Under the pieces are notes generated by a model that ran no database searches, had not been told where the DNA came from, and saw only the letters and a program-made list of their open reading frames with translations. A DNA stretch of 64,000 nucleotides from Heligmosomoides polygyrus polygyrus (taxonomy: Eukaryota; Nematoda; Chromadorea; Rhabditida; Heligmosomidae): contig OX377204.1 of the NCBI GenBank assembly GCA_947396885.1, positions 23,195,706-23,259,705 on the forward strand, in the 5' to 3' direction. The translations under genes were made by a program, and so were the position numbers. How positions within the stretch are numbered: position 1 is the first letter of the stretch; every line of letters begins with the position of its first letter. Shown in pieces: positions 9,784 to 21,179 of this stretch.

Positions 9784-11929
9784 TAAGGCGATGAATGACC
9801 ACGCTTTTACATCGCTCTGCAAAACTCGTCGCCACCATTCTTTCACGGCGACGAGAAGTATGCACAAGGGCTAAAGCTATCCCAGTAGTTCTTCTTTATT
9901 TATTGCATGATAAGTAGAGGCTAACCTCCAGTGCATTAATTATAACAACCACGGAGACCATAAATACAAGCGCAAGCGAATGCGATGTAGCAAGCTACCA
10001 TCATTCAACAGTTTTTTCTCTTATCCGCATTATCGCTAGAACAAAGGGACCAAATGTTCAAAAAAACACCGCGGATTCTCATTGCAGTGTGTTAACCAAC
10101 CGTGGCACACCAAAGAATGGTGGGAAGAGGAGTGGAAACCCCTTCCCTACCTGACCGCACTCATTATGATTGCTGGTGCTAAGGCAACCCTTCTGGGGCA
10201 TCGCACTCTACTCTCACGAGGTAGCTGTCTTTGCCAAGAGTTTACCACTGAGTGTGACCCCCCCCCCCTTTTAGCCACTTTGCGCCCCTCCTTTGTGAAG
10301 CGACGGCAGTAGGAGAGGTAAACGATATTGCGCACAATCATACTGGCCGCAATCAAGTGGGTCCCTGCCTCATCTCAGCCAAACAGTGCGCTTAGCGTGA
10401 CGCAGCCCTTCGAAAGCGAATCCATGTCGTACTTGAGACCGTTCATTGAGAGACGTCAAAATTTCGCGAATCGATGTCAGTTTGTGGCGCCGCATTCGCC
10501 ATCCAAGCGAAGCTGTCGAATTGGCATCGGCAGTGGGTGAATTAGCGCGTGACAACGTTCCTTCCGAACACACGACCTTGGCGAAACGTGACTTGTAGAA
10601 CGGTCACATGAAGCTCTTATAGTGTCCTAGTCCAGCCCACTAGTAGACCAGTTAAATAGTATTGATTTTAAAAGGAAACCAAACCATTGCGGTCCTGAAG
10701 CGTTTGCCTGCAATGAGCGAGCAGTACCTCGCGCAGGATATCTCGGCCAGCGCCTTAGGGTGGTACAGGATGGTATCGCTCGTAGAGAATTTGAACGTTC
10801 TTAACGCTACAAGAAAAGCTCTAGGAAGAACTCACCACTCTCGCACATGTTCCCCATGCATAAATGGTGCATAGTCGAGTTTAAAGGTTGGAGTCAGTTA
10901 CACGACACGCCAATGAATGGATTCTACCACGCCTTATCCGCATGGAATCCGCCATACATTATCGATAAGTGAACGGCGGTCGGTCGGCTGCTCCGTCTAA
11001 CCAACTGCCAACTGCTTTGCTTTACTGCAGGGATGTTTCATGAGATCGGGCAATGAAACAGGCGGAACAATGAGCATACTAAGCAGGTTCCTGAACACTT
11101 CATAGCACGAGTTTGAGGAGAAATGTCTTCGGATTTTACTCTTCTAGTGAACTATTCTAAGAAGTCGGACACAACTGAGGGCTCAGAGCCCGTTTACACC
11201 CCGTGGTGGCGCGAACGGCACTGGCGATTAGCGCTTAGGTGCGTGCCAGATAGTCGCAGCTGGATTTCTACGGCCAGTGATAAGGTCTACGCCAAATGTA
11301 GCAAGTTTCCCGTAACTCAGGTGATCGCCGCAGGACCAACAAAACCATGGAAATCCTTCGCTGCCATTAAGTAACCATTAACCGGTATGAAGTGGCTATT
11401 ACCATTTCTCCTCCATTTCCCTTCATTTCTCCATATCTTATCACTGTCGACGCGCAGCCCGTATTTGTAAGCGATTTCAATGTGGTCTTCATATTTCTCT
11501 GCGCTTTCTAAAGCGAAAAATACGCAGATTAAACAGTGAACAAATCCGACAATGCGATAAAGTCGCCTGAGCAGCGGTAGAAGGACTGAAAAGAAGTGGG
11601 GAAAATTTACGACGACATTGTCCGCAACCACTGTCAGCTGATTATGATTAGAGTAGGCGAATAGCTCTTGCACATCAGCAATCGTTTGGCATTCTACGTA
11701 AAACTCTTCTAATTGGCGAACAATTCGTCCAACTGGAGGTTCCCATCGCCTTGCATAGGATGGGTACTATTGTACTTAGTGTAGCCCACTTAACCTTGTT
11801 CAAAATAAGTCTACTAGGGGTAATCTGCCATGGGAAGAATGAATATCATAGTCGTTTTTTGCGGAAATGCCTCATAAGCCCGTTATTTTAAGTTCGAACT
11901 GCCCAAGGCCTTGCGAAATGGCGCGCGCT
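9784..11929. other. No gene recognised
   Basis: The open frames here (for example 10328-10573 on both strands and 11317-11673 minus) lack convincing splice sites, conserved motifs or consistent codon choice. An unpaired repeat-like end (GCCCGTTTACACCCCGTGG) lies near 11190. I see nothing else. Confidence 0.4.
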
Positions 11930-11960
11930 GATAAGAGACGCAGAATCTGCGTCTCTTATC
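11930..11960. repeat. Perfect 15-bp inverted repeat
   Basis: GATAAGAGACGCAGA is followed after a single A by its exact reverse complement. The arms do not extend further. Confidence 0.9.
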
Positions 11961-12072
11961 CGCTGACCGGGAGAAGAGCACAGAATTCGGCAGGGGGAGG
12001 GTACAATAGCATCGAAGGACGCAGCTAGTCCGTTCAGAAATAGCTCAAAATAGCCCGCAAAAAGCGGAAAAC

Positions 12073-12075
12073 TAT

Positions 12076-12106
<31 letters not shown>

Positions 12107-12107
12107 T
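12073..12107. repeat. (TTTA)n microsatellite
   Basis: About nine uninterrupted TTTA units. Confidence 0.95.
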
Positions 12108-12950
12108 GCGCCCATGAAGGACACGCTAAAGTTGAAACAATCCAACCAACCAAACAAACAAAATAAGCAATTACAATCATGGAATGTAAAGGTAGTGCTA
12201 TTCATGAAACAAGTTGACAGATGAAGGAGCTTTCTCGCCAAGTGGACCGAATCGGTTCAAGTGTCCTAATGCGATCACCTCTAGCTACGATTTTTTTTTT
12301 CGTGGTTTCCCGGGAACGAGGTTAGAATATCCTCCATGATTTGACAAAACGTTTTTGTCGTGTAAGCTGAGTCCAGGCAAAAGATGATCGAGAAGAGAGG
12401 AAAATGTCAGACCGGCAACAACCCGTGATGGCCGAAAATCGAAACTGTGCATAGCAGTAGGTGTAGCCCTCCCCTTGGTAGAGGCTTAAGCACAGTTGCA
12501 GGGCAGGCGTATTCAGGACAACGTCTACTGCTCTTCAAAGGCTAGATGGTCGGCAGAAAGCTGAAGGGATAGAAGACGTTTGCCGTACCATTAAAAGCTG
12601 TAGGAGAGCCGCCTATGCCAAGGAGGCATGAATCATAATAGGTGAAGCCCTCCCCACCGGAAGTGGTTCCTAGGGACTCTACCTGGTTGTGAAACAGGGT
12701 GAGACCGGTCAATTTCATAACCCTTGCAGGGGCGCAGTCTAGAAAAAAATCCTTTTTGAAGGAGACTGGGTTTAATTCACTCAGCATGCCAAGAAAATGG
12801 AAAATGGAGTATAAGCAAACAACGTATGGAGTGTTCTCCACCGGACTGTTTATACTCCACGACGGGAGCGACGGCATCGGCATGGCCGGCGTGCGCATCG
12901 ATTAACGTCGAGCGATCGCCCTGGAAAAATCGATACTTTGCCCCGCTTTG
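12108..12950. other. No gene; short repeated segments
   Basis: Two similar segments contain GTAGCCCTCCCC (about 12460) and GAAGCCCTCCCC (about 12645), so part of this interval is an old dispersed repeat. An unpaired element end (ACTGTTTATACTCCACGACG) lies at 12844. The 118-codon minus frame at 12542-12898 overlaps these repeats and is not credible as a gene. Confidence 0.4.
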
Positions 12951-13150
12951 GATTGGATTCGGACATTCGATTTGGATATCCGATCCGAATCATCCAAAAA
13001 CCAAAGGGGTCCGCGAAACTATCAGTATTTGAATCATTCAAAAATCAGGGGGCCGCGAAATTGTCGTTATCCGAATCATCTAAAAAATGAGGATCCGCGA
13101 AAATAGCGTTACTCCAATCATCCAATTATCCGAAGATTTTCGATGGGATC
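12951..13150. repeat. ATCCGAAT-type tandem repeat, locus 3
   Basis: Four degenerate units of roughly 40-50 bp carry GGATATCCGATCCGAATCAT and CCGCGAAA..AGCGTTA motifs. They are closer to the copy at 17515-17645 than to the rme-1 intron copies. Confidence 0.75.
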
Positions 13151-14035
13151 CAATGTATAATGAACAGGCCTGACGGCGTCGTGCTAAGCCAGCCATCAGA
13201 TTTGCAGCGAACGCGGCGCGGCTGACATTGAAGGGTTGCCGCGTGCGGCAATTTTTAAGACCATTTTTAGCGAAATTTTTTTTCGTTAAAACCGGTAAAT
13301 TCGTTAAATAAAATTTCCCTTGCATTCAGTTTTGCTGTATTTTAGGGTATGAAAAGCCAGCTCTTTTCTTTATTAATTTTCCTCGAGTCCATAGTATTTA
13401 TACGACTAAGTCTTTGTGTTCACAACAAGTAAAAGTCCATCTATCCCATTCTTGTGGAAGTCGTCCAGCTTCTGCAAAGGTCCAAAGTGCTGTGAAGTCC
13501 AAAGTGCTGTGCATCATAGTGCGGCTCAACGCTTTTGCGCCCACTAAGTAGACTTTCAAAGCCCAACATAGAGCCATAATTCTTTCGGATAACTACAGAA
13601 TATTTTAGTGAAGAGTTCAGGTCAGGCAGTGATCTCAGCGAATACTTTGGCACACCTCGTCTTCGAAAGATATTTACGAAGTCCAGAAATCTGCCTGTTT
13701 CTCAGAATGGTTCCCCTTTTGTCATAAAGAAGCGGAGAATCGTTGACGAATTTTTATTCGAATCGAATGTTTTCGATTTTAATTTTCTGCATTGAGTATT
13801 TCTGTCTTTGCCACCCAAATATCGTAGGTTTGAATTGTTGCCCTCTTTCTCCTCTGTATTTCAAGGAACCATAAGGGGCAAGCGTACGTGTACACTAACC
13901 GTGCTTCTCACAAGGTACCTGCCAAGAGAGCCCTCGAAGAGGACGAAAAGGGAAAGGAAAATCGTTGACATGCACGGCATGAAATTCAATAAAAGCGAAG
14001 CAGTGACAGTGCCAGCAGCCGCGCACCGACAGTTA
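13151..14035. other. No gene recognised; TAACGAAA-rich patch
   Basis: A segment around 13240-13320 (GCGAAATTTTTTTTCGTTAA, AACCGGTAAATTCGTTAAAT) recurs at about 15150-15255, so it is a dispersed repeat. No exon is visible. Confidence 0.45.
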
Positions 14036-14716
14036 GGCCTATGTTATATTTCGGCGACGCTGTGGTGGGCGACGTCGGCGGCAGTGTTGGGCGGGTGGCC
14101 CCAGGACCTAACTCCAACGCGACGTCGCGCGCTAGCCGCGTGCGACGTCGCGGCGCTGAAACGCGGACGTGCGCTCGGTGACGCATGGTTAGCCTCAGAG
14201 CACGAAATGTTCTCAGTGTTTAAGCTCCCAGACCACATTTCTAGCAAGGAACTTAAGATCCCACAGAATGTGGTAGGCAACAGTCTGCAGTAGGACAGTT
14301 GATCCGAGAATGGGTGATAGTGACCATTTTCCGTAGTATAACCATAATAATCACGGGTAAAAATTGACCGAAGAAGTTGTAGATGGCAAATACTGACGCT
14401 AGAAACCATCCACATGACCAAGATTCCTGATTAAACTGTCGCTGATCGTCCTATTGAAACCACATTCATATACCATCTCCAAGAAACGTTGAAATAAGGC
14501 AAAGGCGTACCGCATGTCCCTATAGGAAGCGTTTCTAGCCGTCGGAAGCATCGGACCGCGACAACTTGTCCAATTTCGTCGAGCACCCTGTGCGACGCCA
14601 GGGGGTTCGCGCGGCGTTGGAGTTATGTCTGCCCCCGTGGGCGGGTGCTACGCAGTGCGTGGCAGCCCGCGCAACACTGTCGCCGACAACAGCGTCGCCG
14701 AAGTATAACATAGACC
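14036..14716. mobile_element. Outer palindromic MITE with GGCCTATGTTATA ends, interrupted
   Basis: Left end GGCCTATGTTATATTTCGGC; the right end on the other strand reads GGTCTATGTTATACTTCGGC. GC-rich subterminal arms (GCGACGCTGT, CAGTGTTG) match between the two sides. The element is split by a 541-bp insertion at 14098-14638, so its own length is about 130 bp. Confidence 0.7.
14098..14638. mobile_element. Mutator-like non-autonomous element, 9-bp duplication GGGCGGGTG
   Basis: GGGCGGGTG occurs directly at 14089-14097 and 14639-14647. Between them lies a 541-bp element whose ends GGACCTAACTCC and AGACATAACTCC (other strand) are imperfect inverted repeats with GC-rich subterminal regions. Its interior closely matches the two tandem copies at 56755-57972, in inverted orientation. 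A 9-bp duplication is typical of Mutator-like elements; no transposase is encoded. Confidence 0.75.
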
Positions 14717-15902
14717 TTCGAGCGGGGCTCAATGTTGCCCTAACGTGGTCCTACTATCATCACCTGATGCTGCGCGAAGAACCCGCTACGTCTCTTCACG
14801 TTTTGTATGCCTTTTCAACCCCATCTATAAACAAATATCACAAAAATATCAACTGCAAAAAAAACTGACTGGCTGGTAGGGACTTATATGTAGCAGCCGA
14901 ATGCGAGAAACGCCCTAAGAAGTCAAAAACGCGAAACTGTGGAGGGCGCATGCAAATAAATTGGTCGAAGAGCAAGGAAAATGCCAACAATTCCCGAAAC
15001 ATGATGACGATATCGACTGCCTATCTCTACGTAAGTAGAAGGTTTCCTTTGTATCGCAACAATACTGCGAAAGCTCATCCAAAAAATCGCCCAAATTCCT
15101 TTACATGAAGAAGAAGTAAAATTCCAAAAATGGCATGTAAAATGTCGTTAATGCAATTTAACGGAAATTTTCGTCGTTAAATTTCGTTTAACGTTTTTAA
15201 CGAAAAATGCCGGTAAAACCGGTAAATCGGTGAATCGTTAATCGTTAAACGCACACCCCTACTGTGAAAGTATGAACCGCGTGTAAAAGCAGGACTTATG
15301 TTATCGGACTAATATGGTTACGGTAGAAGTACACTAATAGCTACCGCTGATGGTGAGACCCGCTCATTTGCAAGTGGACCACTTTTTCACGGGCGTTCAC
15401 TAGAACACCGCATTCCACCGCTGCATACCACTATCACCCTTTATCGACATTTCTGTCGCCTCTGCAAGTGATCCGACAGTGTGCCACGGATAACTCCACG
15501 CAGTGTGTGTAGGAAGCAGCACTCGGTCAGAGTCCTTTGATGCTCCGTCCATGCGCTCACTCAGATTAATCAGAAAAGGCATCCTAATACAAGCAAGAAC
15601 CAATCAGAGGTGTACACTCAGAGATGCACAGACGGACACACGGATGAATTAACTAACTGCTATTTGGGTTCCGAAGTGATTCAGCATTGAAGGTGAACAT
15701 TCCCGAACGGAGTCACACATGGATGCATTTACTCGTTTGTATACAACGCAGTCTAAGAAGGCATAACAACGCTCTAAAGGTTAGTTTCCCACACAAATAT
15801 CAATAACGTGTTTTAAGACTGACAAATATTAGTTATTATTATTCATTACGCGATATTATTTATATTCGTATGGTATAATATACCAAAAAATGTGAACATG
15901 AA
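14717..15902. other. No gene recognised
   Basis: The interval includes the TAACGAAA-type repeat (15150-15255) related to 13240-13320. The rest shows no exon, RNA gene or clear repeat. Confidence 0.4.
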
Positions 15903-16123
15903 TTCTTATGTGTCAGTATTTTGTGCCACACGAGGTTTGTAGATGGATCTTTATTTGCGGCCTGACGTTTCGACTTTCCGTCATCTTCAGAGGCGCATAG
16001 CGATCGTCAGCCCTGCGGTGGATGCCTATGCGCCTCTGAAGACCACGGAAAGTCGAAACGTTAGGCCGCAAATAAAGATCCACCTACAAACCTCGTGTGG
16101 CACAAAATACTGACACATAAGAA
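15903..16123. repeat. Long hairpin: 97-bp inverted arms
   Basis: Arms 15903-15999 and 16027-16123 are nearly perfect reverse complements, starting TTCTTATGTGTCAGTATTTT, with a 27-bp spacer. It could be a foldback MITE or a hairpin-RNA source. Flanks show no obvious target duplication. Confidence 0.85.
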
Positions 16124-17222
16124 CTCACCATGCCGAGGTTTCAAGAAGAGAGAAGTTGGGAACTACTTCGCAATGTGAACATGAATAATAAATATGAACA
16201 GTTATCGATGTACAGCCGGTGAAGCGGTCATTATATTGTATGCGCCCCACCGATCCCCTCCCCTTAAATGACCAAGTGTCTCTGAAAGTCGATTAAATCG
16301 ACCGATCGTCCAACTAATTTTTTGTTCTCTCTAATGTGCTGCAGATTTGCTCCCGTGGAATAGTATTTGAAAAAGCGAGCGAGTGTGGGTTCTCGAACGG
16401 ACCCACATACGGACATACGTACGGATTAAGCCATATTAGGAATTTTATTTTTAAGCTCGGAAGTTTCAGATAAATTTTCGATGATTTCTAAACAACGAAT
16501 GTGAACAGCTCTAGCTAGCCGTAAGATCGGTCTGCGACAGAAAATCAATACCTTCAATCGGTATTGATTGGCCATTGACTTGTTCAGATGTCCAGGTGCC
16601 CGTTCTCATGCAACGCATTTCGCTGTGTGAAAAAATCGACATACACAGTACCTACAGACGCACAAAGGGATGCACGGATTCTTTATTCATGTCAGGACAC
16701 TACTTGTCATTTCTCAATTGAATTCTACCCCTGTGGCCTTACAACCAAAGACCATATCCCAGACGCCGACCTTTCGCTCTGTAACTTTACGGGGGTTTAC
16801 TTCAACGGGTCTGACTGAAAAATTGTTGCCGGGTGGCAGCTGAATCAATGCAAGCTGGGATCCTCCTGCTGATGAAGATTTATCTCGCCCAGCAGCTAAT
16901 TGTTATGCGACACGACGGAAACAATTCCCGCTGTCCCGCCAGCCTTGTGTCTGTGACAAGTGACGCATCCAACCCTCGGAGACCAACATGATTCTTCGTC
17001 AAGGTGTCCTGAGCCTTTTCAACTAGCCAGCAAAACACATGAAATTGAATGAGTCCAGAAAGTAGGTGAAAATTCTAAGTAGATCATATTCTGCGAAACT
17101 GCGTATCGCCATAGTTAATAAGTAGAGGCGCACTCGTTAGAACCAGTTATCTGCAAAGCGCCCACCATCCCTCAATAAGATTTGCTAGAGGCTCCTCTAC
17201 CACATGAACTTATCCTTATGGC

Positions 17223-17239
17223 GGGGGGGGGGGGGGGGG
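17223..17239. repeat. Poly-G tract (17 G)
   Basis: This is the longest guanine homopolymer in the window. Confidence 0.9.
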
Positions 17240-17514
17240 CGGAATTCTTCAGCTTCTGTTGGACAATTTGGGCACAATTGGAGGTCAACTATAAATACAA
17301 AGAACTATGGTAGGACAGCGCTTTGGAGCTCCCTATCCGGGGACGCTACTTTGCATGTGTTCAGTTTGCTGAGACCTTATTAGCTGTCCCAACGTGTGCC
17401 GACTTTCGGAAAACATACAGGAACGAGGTAGCAGAGCATAAGAAGGGGAAACAGTGGTTCCAACAGGTATTCGCCGTTCACACTTGAATCACCCCTTCGT
17501 AACTATACGTTGCA

Positions 17515-17645
17515 TCCGAATGAATCGTTTCCGGATATCCTATCCGGATATCCCGATCCGAATTATTCAAGAATCCGGGGTCTGCGAAATTAGCGTTATC
17601 CGAATCAACCAATTATCCAAAGATTTTCGACTGGATTCAATGTAT
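17515..17645. repeat. ATCCGAAT-type tandem repeat, locus 4
   Basis: GGATATCCGATCC..AATTATTC and GCGTTATCCGAATCAACCAA, followed by AAGATTTTCGA, closely match the end of the locus at 12951-13150. Confidence 0.75.
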
Positions 17646-17932
17646 ATTCATAAGCATAGCCAGGCCTTTCTAGAAGACAGCCATTCCATTACTTAACGTT
17701 TCCAAAAGCGAAGAAAGAGGAAGGAAGGAGAGTGGAGATGGCTGCAACTGAACACAAAACTCAGTTATTCGAATCGCGAGCCACGAAAAAGGAAGACGAT
17801 CGGGGAAAAACGAATTGGAGCGGTGATTGCGGCGGTTTACGAGCGAGAGAACTGAAATTGATTCGTGGGCGACAACCAGTGAGCATGACAACAGCGGCAT
17901 GTGTCTCAGCATTAATCAACGATTTCCCAATC

Positions 17933-17947
17933 GGGGGGGGGGGGGGG
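17933..17947. repeat. Poly-G tract (15 G)
   Basis: A homopolymer of 15 G, followed by AGGCGGGG. Confidence 0.9.
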
Positions 17948-18566
17948 AGGCGGGGTCGGACAAAGCATTCGTAATTCTGCCGCCTATGTGTCACAAACCC
18001 ACATAAACCTGTCGAATGTGTAAATCCTGCGAAGATGACACGTGCTAAAGTGATCTACAGCTGAACGTTCAGATGATTAGACCGTTGGACACGCTGAACA
18101 CGCAGTTCTACTGTATGAGAACATGAGAACGGAGTCAACCAACTAATCGATATCAGCCATCCTAACGATCAGAAGTCCATGAAGAGTATTCCAAACTATT
18201 GACAGTATCGATCGATGACGATCTGCCAATCGATATCGATCGACATTGTCGATTGTTCACCAGTTTCAACCGAGCAATATCGACCAGAGAAAGAATACAG
18301 GCAAATCCAAAGAATCGCATCTCAGTGTTTGAGATGGTACAAATATGGGACCGTTGGACAAACCTTGTGGCCGACCGATATCGATTGATTTTATCGATTT
18401 TTTTCCGAAGAATCAGAACATTTAATGTGGAGACACTACAAGACTATTGAATAGCGAATGATCTCAGAGTACCAAGAGAGTATCTATTTCGAAGAGTATC
18501 TATTGTGCAGGGTACAATATGGCGTGGTGTTGCAAAAATCAATGCTACCCTGCCCCCTTCAACTAG

Positions 18567-19022
18567 GATGACACATACAAGCACTGCACGAGAGAAAGAA
18601 ACAAGACAGTGCAGGAGTTTTTCAAGAAGGCAGTGGGACAGATCGGGCCGAGACGAGCAGGCTTCTTATCAGATGATACGAATGATTCAGCCGGCGGTGG
18701 CCAGCGGACCAGTTTCCGTCGTTTTTTCGCGGCCACGAAGCGAGCCGCTAACAAGCAGAAGCGACAGCGAGGGCAGCAGGGTCTCTAAGGTACCTTCCGA
18801 AACAGGTACACGACTCCGGAGAGATCCACAAAAGCAGCTGAGATGCTCGTTTCGAGGAATGAAACGGCCGGACAGGCGCCGCCGAGTCCCTCTGTCGCAA
18901 GTGCAATCGATCGCGCGGCGCAACCCGATTCCGATGACTCAGCGCAAGCACAGGAAGAGCGGAGGACGACGATCCTGGAAGCCTCCGACGGCCGACGACA
19001 CTACTGGAAGTCGGTCTTCTGA
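18567..19022 (+). pseudogene. Coding-like frame with one in-frame TAA, unidentified C-terminus
   Basis: The frame opens at 18567. A plausible acceptor GTGCAG precedes 18615, from which the reading includes EFFKKAVGQIGPRRAGFLSD and a basic segment (KRAANKQKRQRGQQ). A TAA at 18786 interrupts it, then the same frame continues for 77 codons, including STKAAEMLVSRNETAGQ, an acidic Ser/Asp/Ala stretch and the final HYWKSVF before a TGA at 19020. Composition on both sides of the TAA looks coding, so this is probably a last exon. The TAA may be a disabling mutation, an error, or removed by an intron I cannot define. No family recognised. The frame at 7184-7840 on the same strand may belong to the same gene. 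Confidence 0.45.
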
Positions 19023-19572
19023 CTCACTCCAACGGATGACGTCGTCACATGGACAGAAGAGCGCGTGGCCATCACTGAAGGCCGAGCGAGGCAGCAGTTA
19101 GGCCGGGCACTGAGTCAGTTAGGGACCATGAATCGCGAGAAGCCCACCCACACCCGATGACGTCACCCGCTCCCACGTGGGCGGGGCCACACGACTTCGC
19201 GACGGCCGCGCGGTTCACCCGGTGTGGTCACGGGGTGGTCCTCCGCGCCGATCAAGGCACTTGAGTACCTGCCTGTCACCCCTTGAGACCATCGGGTTAA
19301 ACGATCGAAACCTCGGCGGCATCTAAGACACGCTTTGGATGCGCCATGCTCTCCACTTTCCTATGATGAGCCACTGGTCTTTACACTGGTTTTTAGAGCA
19401 ATCAAACGATAATTAGGGGGTTTATTCCGGAATGAACCAATGGGATGAGGGAGAGACCTTGTCTGTGTCGAGAAAGGACCTGATATGTGTGGCGGCTTTG
19501 GAAACTCTTTACCGACTCTTCACATGCGCCTTCTCATAAGAGTGCTAGAATAGAGAAAGTACTACCAGGTGA

Positions 19573-19856
19573 TTAGGCGCGTGGCAGTGCAGTCAGAAGA
19601 GGCGCCGACTGTCGCGTGTACTCTCTTTCAAGGTTCGTGGTTCGGATTTCCCACCTACGTCAACCAAGACTTCCATCACTCGGGGTCGGTGAGCTGGCAA
19701 CGGACTTGTCTGTGGAGGAAAAACTGACTGCCAGACAGATCATTCCGTAGACCAAATACGCGTTCAAATTACCTCCACGACACCCCGTGGAAGTAGAGTG
19801 CTTGGCGCATTCTAAAAAAGACTGATTAACGCCGTCCTTTATTCTTTTGTCCTTTC
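19573..19856 (+). mobile_element. tRNA-derived SINE, plus orientation
   Basis: The head has an A-box-like GTGGCAGTGCAGTCAG and a B-box-like GGTTCGTGGTTCGGATT, then a body shared with the copies at 32217, 34148 and 39466, and a 3' tail of degenerate TCCTTTA units. It has no coding capacity. Confidence 0.75.
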
Positions 19857-20544
19857 AACGATAGAGTGTACCCGGGCCTGTACAAAGCGCGAGCGCAGGA
19901 GAGGGAGAGATCGATCTGTCGCCTCTTCCGCAGTCCGGTAAGGCTTGTGGTTGGCTGATTTAACCTCGGGACCGCTGCCTTCCAGACCTTTTGCTATTGG
20001 TCGCTAATGAGGCCTACGTGGGGACGCGGGAACGCAGCAGCTAATTAGGACGCCAATTTTACGCACTCGCTCTGACTAGCACTCCCTTCGATTCGATGCG
20101 ATTTGCGTGATGCCCCCTTCCCTTCCCCATGTATGCTACACTGACGACTAGCACCAAACCGTATTGGAACATGTTGACAACATTCCTCAATACCTTCCTA
20201 TGATTTTTGTATTTCTCGGTGATTAATTTATGCATCCTTAGAAAAGTGTTGTCAACGATTGCTTTTTCAGCAGTTTCTTGAGTTTGGGTCTCAGAGTTAG
20301 AACGATGGCTATCGCCCGAAGCCTTTTCTTACGTCGAAGAAGATTTGAAGAAGATTCAATTAGTTGGATTCAAGAGACCGCGACACGACGAGACAACGTA
20401 CGCGGCAACCCCCAGTTGAAGTGCGGTCTGAGTACGACAGGTGGTGTCTAGACGTCGGCCCGCTTTAGTCTCTGTGGGAGATCTCCGATAAAGATAACAG
20501 TGTTATTGCGGTCGAAATTTGTAGGATACTACGGCCTATCCTTC

Positions 20545-21008
20545 AACCGCTTACCGCCCTCTAAGGCCTCGTGCATACTTCCCGTCGCCGCGATGGAATC
20601 GCGGCGATGAGTTTTGCAGAGCGACGCGAAAGAATTTGAATTTCTCAGCGCTCGTCGCATCGCTCATCGCTCTGCAAGGAAGCGCGACGGCGTCCAGGAC
20701 CAACGCTAAACACCGCGCGCGGCGCGAAAAAGTATGCCATGCCCGCGATGGGCGCGGGAAGCCATCGCGCATGCCGACCGCCACTGTTGCGGCGGCCGCG
20801 TCGAAGTTCTCTTTGACTATTCGGCCGCGTGCGGCGGAATGGCCATGAACTGAGCGCCGCGATGGCATCGCGGCGATGGAAGTATGCCCCCGGTCTAACG
20901 AAGGATGAAAATATCGCCAAACTCCCTGATATGAGATTCATCAGCATCAGGTTTGGTGGTATTTCCACCGTTAGACGGCGCTAAGCGGCTGATGGATCTG
21001 GCCCCTGG
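20545..21008. mobile_element. MITE with CGGTGAAAATA..TTTCCACCG ends, interrupted
   Basis: The left part (CCGCTTACCGCCCTCTAA) and right part (GATGAAAATATCGCCAAACT to ATTTCCACCGTTAGACGG and TCTGGCCCCTGG) together match the uninterrupted copy at 34435-34562. The copy here is split by the insertion at 20565-20895. Confidence 0.7.
20565..20895. mobile_element. 331-bp GC-rich palindromic MITE, TAA duplication, nested
   Basis: Ends GGCCTCGTGCATACTTCC and GACCGGGGGCATACTTCCAT (other strand), with CGCCGCGAT arms, are flanked by TAA at 20562-20564 and 20896-20898. The empty site is visible in the related sequence GCCCTCTAACGGTGAAAA at 34449-34466. It is Harbinger-like by target-site triplet. The frames inside it are compositional. 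Confidence 0.8.
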
Positions 21009-21044
21009 TTTTTAGCTTATGGTTAGTGCTACGAGTGTTTTTTA

Positions 21045-21179
21045 GGCCTATGTCATACCACCGCTCACCCCGAGCGAAACCTAATGATAGGCTCCCATAT
21101 CGACTCATCGCTTCAAGCGATCGATATGGGAGCTTATCGTTAGGCTTTGCTCTGGGTGAGTGGTGGTATGACATAGGCC
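21045..21179. repeat. 135-bp palindromic element
   Basis: Arms beginning GGCCTATGTCATACCACC pair over about 65 bp (21045-21110 with 21115-21179), with an apex near CGCTTCAAGCG. It is probably a MITE; the TTTA and ATAA flanks give no exact duplication. Confidence 0.8.

Larger units (their letters stand above)
16124..18566. other. No gene recognised; poly-G tracts and one repeat block
   Basis: The interval contains 17- and 15-base G tracts, the ATCCGAAT-type block at 17515-17645 and CGATATCGATCGAC-rich sequence at 18180-18390. The frames here are short and unsupported. Confidence 0.4.

Noticed and set aside
11317..11673. 118-codon minus frame with a hydrophobic stretch
   Set aside because: No conserved motif, mixed codon use and no neighbouring exon. 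An internal TTTTCAG hints at a splice site but the downstream frame does not support an exon.
12542..12898. 118-codon minus frame
   Set aside because: It overlaps a dispersed repeat (GAAGCCCTCCCC) and an element end.
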